From Sulfurovum sp. (GTDB lineage Bacteria > Campylobacterota > Campylobacteria > Campylobacterales > Sulfurovaceae), in NCBI GenBank assembly GCA_015490315.1, contig WFYB01000182.1, positions 1 through 6,059 on the forward strand: 6,059 nt of DNA, in the 5' to 3' direction. Shown here in pieces: positions 1-6,059 of the stretch; positions within the stretch are counted from its first letter, which is position 1, and each line of letters opens with the position of its first letter. Both the position numbers and the translations under genes were made by a program. Below the pieces are notes generated by a model. That model was not told where the DNA came from, searched no databases, and saw only the letters and a program-made list of their open reading frames with translations.

Positions 1-893
1 CGTGATGTCTGCTTGGCATACATCTCCAAAATATCGATCAGTCCGAAACGTATCAGTGCACGTGCCTGCGTCTCATAGGCATCTTCGCTAAACCCTGCCC
101 CCTCAAACGCTTCCAAAACATGCCCGAAATTGACATCGTAGGTGATATCATCCTTCCCAAATGAAGCCTTCATATCCAGAGCATCGTCAAAAAGGGGAAA
201 GGTCTCATGCTCTCGATAGACACGGATTGAAAAATCGTTCCGGACATACTTCTCCCCATAATCGAAAGTGACAAAATCGCACCTCTCTACACCCTCTGCC
301 ATCGCCTTGGCAAACGATTCATACCCTACAGAGATCTCTCCGGTATGCTGACGGTGCCTCCCAGCCCATTGCAACAATGTCACAGGTGCCTCTTGCCAAA
401 CGATCTTATGATCATCTACCATTGCCATCTTTTGGTCTTTGATCAATTCACAGGGGAAAGCATCGAAGATCTCATTGGCAACAAAAAAAGCATAGGGCAC
501 CTTGACCTCCGAAATATCCTCAAAATGGGTGATCTCTATATCATCTCCAAAGCGCTCTTTGATATAAGCCCGCTGAGCCTCGCGTACCTGTGGCTGACGC
601 TCAACGATCCCAAACTTCAATGTCGAAACCAGCGAAGGGTCACATGTATAGAGCCATTGGATCATATCACAGATCAAATACCCTTGATGCGCACCGATCT
701 CAATAAGCCACCCTTCACGCTCAGCTCTGCCTTCTTTGAGCATCTTATAATAATGATTGGCAATGCTCGCACCGAAAAATCTGCTGGTGCTCACCGCTGT
801 ATAGAAATCACCGCTTTTGCCTATCGCTTTAAAGTGTCGATAGTATCCCTCCTCACCATAGAGCCACTCGTTCATATAGTCACTAAATCGCAT
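1..893 (-). CDS. MidA/NDUFAF7-family SAM-dependent methyltransferase (partial, C-terminus off left edge)
   Basis: I translated this frame by hand; it is open for 297 codons from the ATG at 893 and leaves the window without a stop. The N-terminus (FSDYMNEWLYGEEGYY, residues 3-18) followed by GDFYTA (28-33) and a RFFG segment matches the start of the MidA/NDUFAF7 family (DUF185, Methyltransf_28). Residues 65-73, EIGAHQGYL, sit where the SAM-binding glycine motif belongs. ANEIFDAFP (139-147) matches the conserved ANE-x-x-DA-x-P block. The mitochondrial homologue NDUFAF7 methylates an arginine of complex I subunit NDUFS2 (bacterial NuoD); bacterial members are mostly uncharacterised, so the substrate is unknown. 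The likely location is cytoplasmic. The gene overlaps the end of the TolC-like gene. Two tandem in-frame ATGs exist (896 and 893); 893 is preferred because AAAGG lies 6 bases upstream of it. The glycine motif is degenerate, with His69 at a usual Gly position. Family call is firm, role unknown. Confidence 0.88.
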   Translation of the reverse strand, partial: MRFSDYMNEWLYGEEGYYRHFKAIGKSGDFYTAVSTSRFFGASIANHYYKMLKEGRAEREGWLIEIGAHQGYLICDMIQWLYTCDPSLVSTLKFGIVERQPQVREAQRAYIKERFGDDIEITHFEDISEVKVPYAFFVANEIFDAFPCELIKDQKMAMVDDHKIVWQEAPVTLLQWAGRHRQHTGEISVGYESFAKAMAEGVERCDFVTFDYGEKYVRNDFSIRVYREHETFPLFDDALDMKASFGKDDITYDVNFGHVLEAFEGAGFSEDAYETQARALIRFGLIDILEMYAKQTS

Positions 894-2118
894 CATACAC
901 CTTTGCATAGAGCCCCAAAAGCTCTATTTGCTTGTCATACTGATAGATTTCTCTGTCAAGTCTCTTGATCTGTAGCGAGTGATACATCATCTGTGCATCA
1001 TATTTTGTCTTCTCTCCCGCCTTAGCCAGATTTTTTGTTACTCTGTAAAGATTGCGGTAGAGTCTTTCATTCTTTTTTGCCAAAGCGATTTTTTGATCGA
1101 TAACGTTCACTCTTTTTCGTACCGCTTGATACGCCCTTTCAATATTCTTTTTGCGCTCTATCACTTCAGTCTCCGCTTTGAGTACTGCCACTTTGCTTGC
1201 TTCCACATCGGCAAACATATTGATATCCAGAGGCATAGAGAGTGTAAATCCGTAGGTTCTGTATTTCTCTTTCAGGCCTGATGAACTTCGGGCAAAGAGC
1301 GGATTGATATCCTCATCGGTATAGCGTGCATGAACAGAGAGCGTAGGCAGATACTTTGCCCAGGTTATTTTGGCATTGTATCGCTCCTGCTTGGCTTTGA
1401 GTCTGTCTCGTTCAAGCTCCAGATTTCTCTGGGTATAGACCTTTTTCGAGATCAGTTTCAAGCTGGGAAGTTTCAATCTGTAGGGATCTTTGTCGCTGAG
1501 GATAGAGAAGTTCTCCTCAAGTTGTGCCAGATTTGCCTGCAGCTCCAACAATGAAGCCTCATCCTGATTCTTTTTCAAGAGTGCCTGATCGAGAAAACTG
1601 CTGTCAAGCAGACCTGCCCGGTAGCTCTCCTTCTTTTGTTTGATATCGATCGCATCGTTTTTTATCAGCAGTTTTAGCTTTGCTATCTCAAGCTTGCTCT
1701 TTTTGATCTGAAACAGCAGTTTGACCGCTTTTGTGATGAGCTCTCTCTTTTTGAGCTTGATCTGTGCCTCATTGGTGCCTCGAAGCGCCTGGGCATACTT
1801 GATCGCATAGTAGATACCCCCTGATCTAAATATTGGCTGATCGATACTCACACTAAAGCTGCCCGTCTTAACCGTCTTACTGCCAAACTGCTCAGAATAA
1901 TCTCTGCTATAACGAAGCATGATAGGATTGATCCAGCTCTTTTGCAGCTTGTCACTCTGTGCAGTGTTATTTCTAAAATCATAGTCAAATAGAAGATTTT
2001 GATTGTCAGAGAGTATATCGGCAAGTGCATCGGCATTGGCTGCCGATCCCGTCAGCATGAGCACGAGAGCACAAGAGCCACAAAGGTGACCGACAGACTT
2101 TCTGATCTTTTGTGTCAT
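883..2118 (-). CDS. TolC-family outer membrane efflux protein
   Basis: A 411-residue outer-membrane channel subunit of the TolC/OEP type, the exit duct of tripartite efflux pumps or type I secretion systems. A signal peptide is visible: basic start (KIRK), hydrophobic core around residues 14-24, and a likely cleavage after Ala-Asn-Ala at 29. The mature part shows the internal duplication of the family. The first half has a beta-strand segment FSVSIDQPIFRSGG (87-100), then long Lys/Glu/Leu helices and an AGL-x-D-x-x-F-L-x-Q-A turn (168-179). The second half has KYLPTLSVHARYT (255-267), FTLSMPLDI (291-299), helices, and AKAGEKTKYDAQ (365-376). The length is close to the usual 400-480. The start ATG overlaps the aminotransferase stop as ATGA; the ribosome site is weak (AGAAG, 4 bases away), so coupling is likely. 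There is no lipobox, so unlike many OprM-type proteins it is probably not lipidated. A matching adaptor is the first gene of the operon. The substrate cannot be told. Confidence 0.9.
   Translation of the reverse strand: MTQKIRKSVGHLCGSCALVLMLTGSAANADALADILSDNQNLLFDYDFRNNTAQSDKLQKSWINPIMLRYSRDYSEQFGSKTVKTGSFSVSIDQPIFRSGGIYYAIKYAQALRGTNEAQIKLKKRELITKAVKLLFQIKKSKLEIAKLKLLIKNDAIDIKQKKESYRAGLLDSSFLDQALLKKNQDEASLLELQANLAQLEENFSILSDKDPYRLKLPSLKLISKKVYTQRNLELERDRLKAKQERYNAKITWAKYLPTLSVHARYTDEDINPLFARSSSGLKEKYRTYGFTLSMPLDINMFADVEASKVAVLKAETEVIERKKNIERAYQAVRKRVNVIDQKIALAKKNERLYRNLYRVTKNLAKAGEKTKYDAQMMYHSLQIKRLDREIYQYDKQIELLGLYAKVYDAI
900..904 (-). promoter_or_regulatory. Ribosome binding site deciding the methyltransferase start
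   Basis: AAAGG on the minus strand lies inside the last codons of the TolC-like gene. It is 3 bases from the ATG at 896 and 6 bases from the ATG at 893; the second spacing is more usual, so 893 is the likelier start. Confidence 0.5.
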
Positions 2119-3308
2119 TGCGCTTCTACTCTTGCCAGTGCCGCTTCAAAGCGCTTGAAGCCCTCATCGATCTCCGCTTTGCTGATCGTCAGACTCGGCA
2201 GGAAACGTACTGTATTACGTCCCGCCTTGAGTACGATAAGACGCTCTGCCATACTCTCTTTGAGAACGGCTGATTGTATCTGCGGACTCTTGGCACGCAA
2301 TCCGCGCATCAACCCCAGCCCTACCTCTTTTTCAAAGAGATCGTCACAGCTTGCAGCAATCTCCTGCAGCTTCTTCTCAAAGTAGAGATGCGTCTGTGCC
2401 AATGCACCACTCACATAGAGCTCTTCGAGGATATCCAGCACTGCCAAGCCTGCACGGGTACTCAGGTAGTTACCGCCAAAGGTACTGCCGTGATCTCCCG
2501 CTTTGAGAACCTCTTTGTGTCGTGTCATCACCGCACCGATAGGCACACCGCCGCCAAGCCCCTTGGCAAGTGTGATGATATCAGGCTCGATCTCATAGAG
2601 GTTGGAGGCGAGGAACTCTCCGGTCCGATAGACACCAGTTTGCACCTCATCGACGATGAGCAGCACACCCGCTTTTTTCAAATGCTTTGCAAGTGCCTGT
2701 ATCTCTGCCTTGTCAAAGGGCTGCACACCGCCCTCACCCTGCACCAGCTCTATCAGTACCGCCACGGTCTCATCATCGATCGCTCTGTAGACATCATCAA
2801 TACTCTTCTCATAGCTAAATCCGTCAGGATAGGGAGAGAAGTGCGGCGTATGGAAGCTCTCCTGTCCGGTCGCCTTCACTGTCGTGATCGTACGTCCGTG
2901 AAAGGAGTGTTCAAGCGTGATCACTTTGTAGCGTTTGTTCTCAAAATGTGTTTCTCCATACTTTCTTGCGATCTTGATCGCACCCTCATTTGCCTCCGCA
3001 CCGCTGTTGGCAAAGAAGACTCCCATATCATAGCCGCTTAGCTTGACGATACGTTCTGCCAGCTTTGCCTGCGGCTCGATCACCTGAAGATTTGAGATAT
3101 GGATGATCTTTCGCGCCTGATCACAGATCGCATCTGCAAGTACCGGGTTGGCATGCCCTACCGAATTGACCCCGATACCCGAAGCGAAATCGATATAGTC
3201 TCTCCCCTGGTCATCAAAAAGTGTCGAGCCTTTGCCCTCTACAAAATTTGTGTAATCCCGTGCATAGGTTTGCAGTACATATTGTTTGTCTTGTGCTTCC
3301 AGTGTCAT
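2115..3308 (-). CDS. argD: Acetylornithine aminotransferase-type class III PLP aminotransferase
   Basis: A 397-residue PLP-dependent class III aminotransferase whose length and motifs match ArgD, which interconverts N-acetylglutamate semialdehyde and N-acetylornithine in arginine synthesis; ArgD often also serves as the lysine-pathway DapC. Visible blocks, in order: YIDFASGIGVNSVGHANP (38-55), FFANSGAEANEGAIKIARKY (98-117) with the phosphate-binding Ser-Gly-Ala, SFHGRT (135-140) with the ring-stacking Phe-His, ELVQGEGGVQP (187-197), VDEVQTGVYRTG (219-230) with Asp220 for the pyridine nitrogen, LAKGLGGGVPIGAV (247-260) with the Schiff-base Lys249, STFGGN (275-280), and VRFLPSL (367-373) with the carboxylate-binding Arg368. 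All key residues are present, so it should be active. It is cytoplasmic. It starts one base after the molybdoenzyme stop, with a good ribosome site, and overlaps the TolC-like gene by 4 bp. No other arginine gene is nearby, so a related amine substrate (ornithine, 4-aminobutyrate) cannot be excluded. Confidence 0.88.
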   Translation of the reverse strand: MTLEAQDKQYVLQTYARDYTNFVEGKGSTLFDDQGRDYIDFASGIGVNSVGHANPVLADAICDQARKIIHISNLQVIEPQAKLAERIVKLSGYDMGVFFANSGAEANEGAIKIARKYGETHFENKRYKVITLEHSFHGRTITTVKATGQESFHTPHFSPYPDGFSYEKSIDDVYRAIDDETVAVLIELVQGEGGVQPFDKAEIQALAKHLKKAGVLLIVDEVQTGVYRTGEFLASNLYEIEPDIITLAKGLGGGVPIGAVMTRHKEVLKAGDHGSTFGGNYLSTRAGLAVLDILEELYVSGALAQTHLYFEKKLQEIAASCDDLFEKEVGLGLMRGLRAKSPQIQSAVLKESMAERLIVLKAGRNTVRFLPSLTISKAEIDEGFKRFEAALARVEAQ

Positions 3309-3309
3309 C

Positions 3310-5118
3310 TTAATTCTCCATTTTTCTGATCGTTACTTTGACTTCCTGATAACAGGCATTCTCTCCCTCGTCACTCAAGATTGCGGGAGTAAGGTAGTTG
3401 ACTCCTACGGTGTTGTTGGTCACCACGGCGCAGTTGGGTCGGATATCTTCACTCAGATGGACCCTGAATGTGTGTTCGCCGTGCTCTGAGGAGAGGAGTA
3501 CCGTTTCACCCTCTTCATACCCCGTATCAGGATGCAGCCCCACCCTGTCATCACGCACGAACTGTGTATTGAGTGATTTGGCGGACTTGGGTGAGAGTAG
3601 CCAGAAAGTTTCGTCCTTGGGTTTATTCTTGCTTACTTTTCTGTACTTTCTAAAGCGCTTGGTATTGATAAAGTCATCGTCATAGTCGTCGATGAACTCA
3701 AATTCATCATCTCCGTCTTCACCAAATCCCTCTTCGTAGGGTAAAGACTCGCAAGCAGGCGAACGGAAGCATCCATCCTCCTGTTCACACTGATCAAGCC
3801 AAAGCTGGATATACTCCTGCTCCTCTTTGAGCCCCGAAAATCCGAATGCGTCAAAAAGGTACTTGGTAAAATCATACTCACTGATACCAAAAGGGCTCTC
3901 TATGATTTTGTTCATCTTTTCAACATACTGGTGCCCGTAGCTTAGACGAACATCCTCTTTTTCGAAAAAGTTTTTTGCAGGGATGACGATATCCGCCAAA
4001 GCGGAGGTCTCATTCTCATAAAGCCCAAAATAGATCAGATTCTCTACTCCTTCAAGCTCTTTGCGCACACGGTTACTGTCGGGCATCGAAGCAGCAGGGT
4101 TGCCTCCCTGTACCAGTACTGTTTCAAACTGAGAAAAAGGGGTCGTCGCTTTTGGTACACGCTTTACCTTGACATCAAAAGGATCTTCAAATCCCATACG
4201 CGAATTGCCAAGATAGTGTACCCCGCACCCCTCTTTGCCAAAGAGCCCCAAGACCGCAGCCAGTGAGTCGATCGCATGAAGGGTATAGGAGCCTGTGGTG
4301 TACTTCTGCACCCCTGCCCCTACAAGAAATACCGTTTTCTTGCCACGGATATACTCCAATACCCTGCCCATCTCGCCAAGATCGGTACCGATATGCTCCA
4401 GTATCGCCTTGATCCTGTGTTCGCGGGTATAGTCATAAAAGTCCTCAAACTCAGGGGCGAACTCCTCCAGCCAGGCATCATCCTGCCCATCCTCCATAAA
4501 GACAAATCGTGCCAGCATAATAGCGATATAATAATCCATACGCGGCTCGATCTGCATATGAAAATCTGCCTTTTTGGCAATGGCTGTTTTGATGGGGTCT
4601 ATCACAACCAGATTTTTCCCCTCGATGAACGGCATCAAGTGGGAGTTGGTCACCGTGATGTTCCGTCCCCAGACAACGATCGTCTCCGCTTTTTCGATCT
4701 GCTCCAGAGGCAGTGTCCGGTTGATACCGCGCCCCATTTTGATCCCTGCATCACCTGCCCCATCGCAGAGGCTTCCCGATGTCAAAGTACCGTTAACTCT
4801 TTCAATAAAAAGATTGGTGATATCCTGCATGACCCCGAGATTGCCCGAACCTCTCCATAGCAGAGAATAGGAAGAGGACTTGAAGGCATCGGCCACCGCC
4901 TCCATCGCCTCTTCCATACTTACCTCTTTGCCCTTGATACGCGGTTTTTCAATGCGCTGGGCTTCATGCATATATTTATTCAACAACGCACAGAGTGCCC
5001 CGTTGCCTGCGGGATGCGAAGCATCCCCCTTCATCTTGGGATAGGCTGCCTTGTCTGTGATAATGCGGCACGCATCATAGCAGTCCAGTCCGCATGCTGT
5101 ATGGATAGTATCACTCAT
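3310..5118 (-). CDS. Molybdopterin-dependent oxidoreductase (bis-MGD, 4Fe-4S), predicted cytoplasmic
   Basis: A 602-residue catalytic subunit of the DMSO-reductase/formate-dehydrogenase superfamily, which moves electrons or oxygen atoms at a Mo or W bis-pterin centre. The N-terminal cluster motif is complete: Cys9-x3-Cys13-x3-Cys17-x25-Cys43, with GD and HP between as in the family. GSLCDGAGDAG (115-125) places Cys118 where nitrate reductases and formate dehydrogenases carry their metal ligand. Also present are WGRNITVTNSH (150-160), VVIDPIKTAIAKKADFHMQI (171-190), QGGNPAASMPD (337-347), ADIVIPAKNFFEKEDVR (375-391), and the C-terminal cofactor domain from about 505 (WLLSPKSAKSLNTQF, 506-520; an HPDTG loop, 529-533). 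There is no twin-Arg signal, and the length is well below that of exported enzymes (about 750 or more). Residues 444-501 form an odd segment: Cys-x5-Cys-x5-Cys, then a run rich in Asp/Glu, then one rich in Lys/Arg. The start overlaps the adaptor stop as ATGA with a good ribosome site. The electron partner and substrate are unknown; a BisC/YyaE-like enzyme is the nearest description. Confidence 0.9.
   Translation of the reverse strand: MSDTIHTACGLDCYDACRIITDKAAYPKMKGDASHPAGNGALCALLNKYMHEAQRIEKPRIKGKEVSMEEAMEAVADAFKSSSYSLLWRGSGNLGVMQDITNLFIERVNGTLTSGSLCDGAGDAGIKMGRGINRTLPLEQIEKAETIVVWGRNITVTNSHLMPFIEGKNLVVIDPIKTAIAKKADFHMQIEPRMDYYIAIMLARFVFMEDGQDDAWLEEFAPEFEDFYDYTREHRIKAILEHIGTDLGEMGRVLEYIRGKKTVFLVGAGVQKYTTGSYTLHAIDSLAAVLGLFGKEGCGVHYLGNSRMGFEDPFDVKVKRVPKATTPFSQFETVLVQGGNPAASMPDSNRVRKELEGVENLIYFGLYENETSALADIVIPAKNFFEKEDVRLSYGHQYVEKMNKIIESPFGISEYDFTKYLFDAFGFSGLKEEQEYIQLWLDQCEQEDGCFRSPACESLPYEEGFGEDGDDEFEFIDDYDDDFINTKRFRKYRKVSKNKPKDETFWLLSPKSAKSLNTQFVRDDRVGLHPDTGYEEGETVLLSSEHGEHTFRVHLSEDIRPNCAVVTNNTVGVNYLTPAILSDEGENACYQEVKVTIRKMEN
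3314..3319 (-). promoter_or_regulatory. Ribosome binding site of argD
   Basis: GGAGAA on the minus strand lies in the last codons of the molybdoenzyme gene; its GGAG core is 7 bases upstream of the ATG at 3308. It supports this start, which follows the previous stop codon (TAA) after a single G. Confidence 0.6.
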
Positions 5119-5906
5119 TTGATCTCCACTTTGATTAATCTTGAAAAGAGCTCAGGACTCTTGGGCAGATAAATCTCTGCACGGTACGACGAGATATACT
5201 TCTCGTCTGCCACTTTCCACAATTTGTCTATTTTATATGGCGTCTCTTTGCCGTCAAGATAGATACGTTTCTTCTCTATATCGGTTATCTCTTCGGGCTC
5301 CAGATAGAGTACAAGCTTGGCACGGTTCAGGTCATCCACCTTTGCCAGCGGTGTACCCGGTGCTACAAAATCGCCTTGACGCACAAGCAGCGCATAGAGA
5401 TAGCTGCCGTCAAGTCGGATCGACTTTTTTGAGAGCATATCTTTAAGCTGTGCAATCTTGTACTCCATATCAAGCATCTGCTTTTTCAGGCTTACGATCT
5501 TTTCGCGTGTTGCAAGATATTGTCTCTTTGCCGAAGCATAACTGTTGTAAGCACTGTCCTTTTGGCTTTTGGAGGCTGTCGAGAGCCCTTTGATACGCAT
5601 ATACGCGGCACGCAGGCGTTGCATACTCTCCTTGAGACTTTTGGCACTCTCCTGGTTGATCTCCAGCATCTCTTTGAGCAGTGCAAGACTCTTTTGGCTG
5701 TTGGATAGATTGACCTTGTCTATCTCATCATCGATATGAACGATACGTCCACCATGCACCTCACGCCCCTCTGCACTCAGATTGGCATCGACCACCTCTC
5801 CGCTCACTGCAGCCTTGAGCGTTACACGATCAAAAGGCTCTGCTTTGGCATAGTGCACCTGTGCCAAAAGAACAATAGGCATGATGATCAAAATAATATA
5901 CTTCAT
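5115..5906 (-). CDS. Short HlyD/MacA-like periplasmic adaptor (membrane fusion protein)
   Basis: A 263-residue periplasmic adaptor, the part that links an inner-membrane pump to a TolC-type channel. The N-terminus is a clear export signal (MKYIILIIMPIVLLAQ), with a likely cleavage after Ala-Lys-Ala at 22, although it could stay as a membrane anchor. Residues 27-62 (VTLKAAVSGEVVDANLSAEG and onward, ending HIDDEID) form the first half of a lipoyl-like domain. Residues 64-162 are Lys/Glu/Leu/Ala-rich with almost no Pro, as expected for the alpha-helical hairpin. The second lipoyl half follows at about 163-191 (a YALLVRQGDFVAPGTPLAKV stretch ends it), then a beta-barrel-like part (197-263) ending IKVEIK. 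It is shorter than usual adaptors (about 330-480) and seems to lack the C-terminal membrane-proximal domain. It is the first gene of the operon, starts about 20 bases after a TATAAT box, has a weak ribosome site (AAAGAAAACC), and overlaps the molybdoenzyme by 4 bp. The most likely partner is the TolC-like gene downstream. Confidence 0.83.
   Translation of the reverse strand: MKYIILIIMPIVLLAQVHYAKAEPFDRVTLKAAVSGEVVDANLSAEGREVHGGRIVHIDDEIDKVNLSNSQKSLALLKEMLEINQESAKSLKESMQRLRAAYMRIKGLSTASKSQKDSAYNSYASAKRQYLATREKIVSLKKQMLDMEYKIAQLKDMLSKKSIRLDGSYLYALLVRQGDFVAPGTPLAKVDDLNRAKLVLYLEPEEITDIEKKRIYLDGKETPYKIDKLWKVADEKYISSYRAEIYLPKSPELFSRLIKVEIK
5124..5127 (-). promoter_or_regulatory. Ribosome binding site of the molybdoenzyme gene
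   Basis: GGAG on the minus strand, 5 bases upstream of the ATG at 5118, lies within the 3' end of the adaptor gene. It supports the start that overlaps the adaptor stop codon by 4 bp. Confidence 0.6.
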
Positions 5907-5925
5907 TGGTTTTCTTTTTTGATTG

Positions 5926-5950
5926 ATTATAGCGAAATCGCGTTAAAAAA
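5926..5950 (-). promoter_or_regulatory. Probable sigma70-type promoter of the operon
   Basis: A perfect TATAAT lies on the minus strand at 5931-5926, 19 bases before the adaptor ATG. A T-rich stretch (TTTTTTAA, 5950-5943) lies upstream and no convincing -35 hexamer is seen. This is the pattern reported for housekeeping promoters in Campylobacter and relatives. The start of transcription would fall near 5919, giving a leader of only about 12-13 bases. Confidence 0.6.
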
Positions 5951-5966
5951 TGGAGGGTAGGAGCGA

Positions 5967-5989
5967 CGATAAGTTATATTCACTTATCG
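5967..5989. repeat. Perfect 8-bp inverted repeat upstream of the operon
   Basis: CGATAAGT (5967-5974) and ACTTATCG (5982-5989) are exact reverse complements separated by 7 bases (TATATTC). The centre lies about 59 bases upstream of the predicted transcription start, where an activator site could sit. It could instead be the hairpin of a terminator for a gene to the right, but no T-run follows directly on either strand, so an operator is a little likelier. Confidence 0.45.
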
Positions 5990-6028
5990 CTGTTGCTTCG
6001 TATATTTCCTTGTTGGTACAGTTTTGGG

Positions 6029-6043
6029 TACAAGTTGCTTGTA
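6029..6043. repeat. 15-bp palindrome TACAAG-TTG-CTTGTA, possible operator
   Basis: The two 6-base arms match exactly around a 3-base spacer. This is the size and symmetry of a binding site for a dimeric regulator. Just to its left, GGTACA occurs twice (6015-6020 and 6027-6032), 12 bases apart, the second copy running into the palindrome. No regulator gene is in the window. The motif is short enough to occur by chance in AT-rich non-coding DNA. Confidence 0.35.
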
Positions 6044-6059
6044 ATTAATTGTGCATAAT

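Noticed and set aside
345..968. Plus-strand open frame of 207 codons
   Set aside because: It lies antisense to the methyltransferase and the TolC-like gene, both of which have clear family motifs. Its own translation is Cys/His/Leu-rich with no recognisable domain, as expected for a shadow frame.
2274..3041. Plus-strand open frame of 255 codons
   Set aside because: It is fully antisense to the argD-type gene, whose catalytic motifs are all intact. The translation has no domain and many Cys/His/Arg, typical of a shadow.
3670..3740. Low-complexity acidic coding stretch as a possible frameshift or pseudogene sign in the molybdoenzyme
   Set aside because: The frame continues without a stop into a well-conserved C-terminal cofactor domain, so the gene is intact.
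4276..4860. Plus-strand open frame of 194 codons
   Set aside because: It is antisense to conserved parts of the molybdoenzyme; no recognisable motif and no ribosome site was noticed.
5967..5989. Inverted repeat as a rho-independent terminator
   Set aside because: The stem is only 8 bp, with 3 G/C pairs, and neither strand has a T-run directly after it; the nearest T-run on the minus strand begins about 16 bases later.
1..6059. CRISPR arrays, tRNA or rRNA genes, insertion sequences, phage genes
   Set aside because: No spaced direct repeats, tRNA-like cloverleaf, transposase or phage-like protein was seen; almost the whole window is occupied by five conventional protein genes.

Overview
The window is one compact, leftward (minus-strand) transcription unit of five genes plus its upstream region at the right edge. 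Read 5'->3' on the minus strand, the order is: a short periplasmic adaptor of the HlyD/membrane-fusion type (5906->5115), a molybdopterin-dependent oxidoreductase (5118->3310), an ArgD-type class III aminotransferase (3308->2115), a TolC-family outer-membrane efflux protein (2118->883), and a MidA/NDUFAF7-type SAM-dependent methyltransferase that starts near 893 and runs off the left edge. Junctions are extremely tight: two 4-bp ATGA overlaps, one single-base gap and one overlap of about 11-14 bp. The genes are therefore almost certainly co-transcribed and probably translationally coupled. No internal promoter or terminator was recognised.

The organism looks like a Gram-negative member of the Campylobacterota (epsilonproteobacteria), perhaps a Sulfurovum/Sulfurimonas-like sulfur or hydrogen oxidiser. 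The reasons are the moderate base composition, the Lys/Ile-rich proteins, dense overlapping gene packing, and a promoter made of a clean TATAAT box with a T-rich upstream stretch but no good -35 hexamer. This placement is an inference from style and gene content; no marker gene is present.

Layout: 1-893 is the partial methyltransferase; 883-2118 the outer-membrane channel; 2115-3308 the aminotransferase; 3310-5118 the molybdoenzyme; 5115-5906 the adaptor; 5907-6059 is non-coding and holds the presumed promoter (TATAAT, minus strand, 5931-5926) and two inverted repeats that could be regulatory sites.

Functionally the unit is mixed. The adaptor and the TolC-like protein are two of the three parts of a tripartite efflux or secretion system, but no inner-membrane pump is in the window; it may lie beyond the left edge. 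Between them sit a predicted cytoplasmic molybdoenzyme and an aminotransferase. The most unusual item is the molybdoenzyme. It is only 602 residues, has no Tat signal, keeps a 4Fe-4S motif and a candidate Cys molybdenum ligand, and carries a Cys-spaced, then strongly acidic, then strongly basic segment before its C-terminal cofactor domain.
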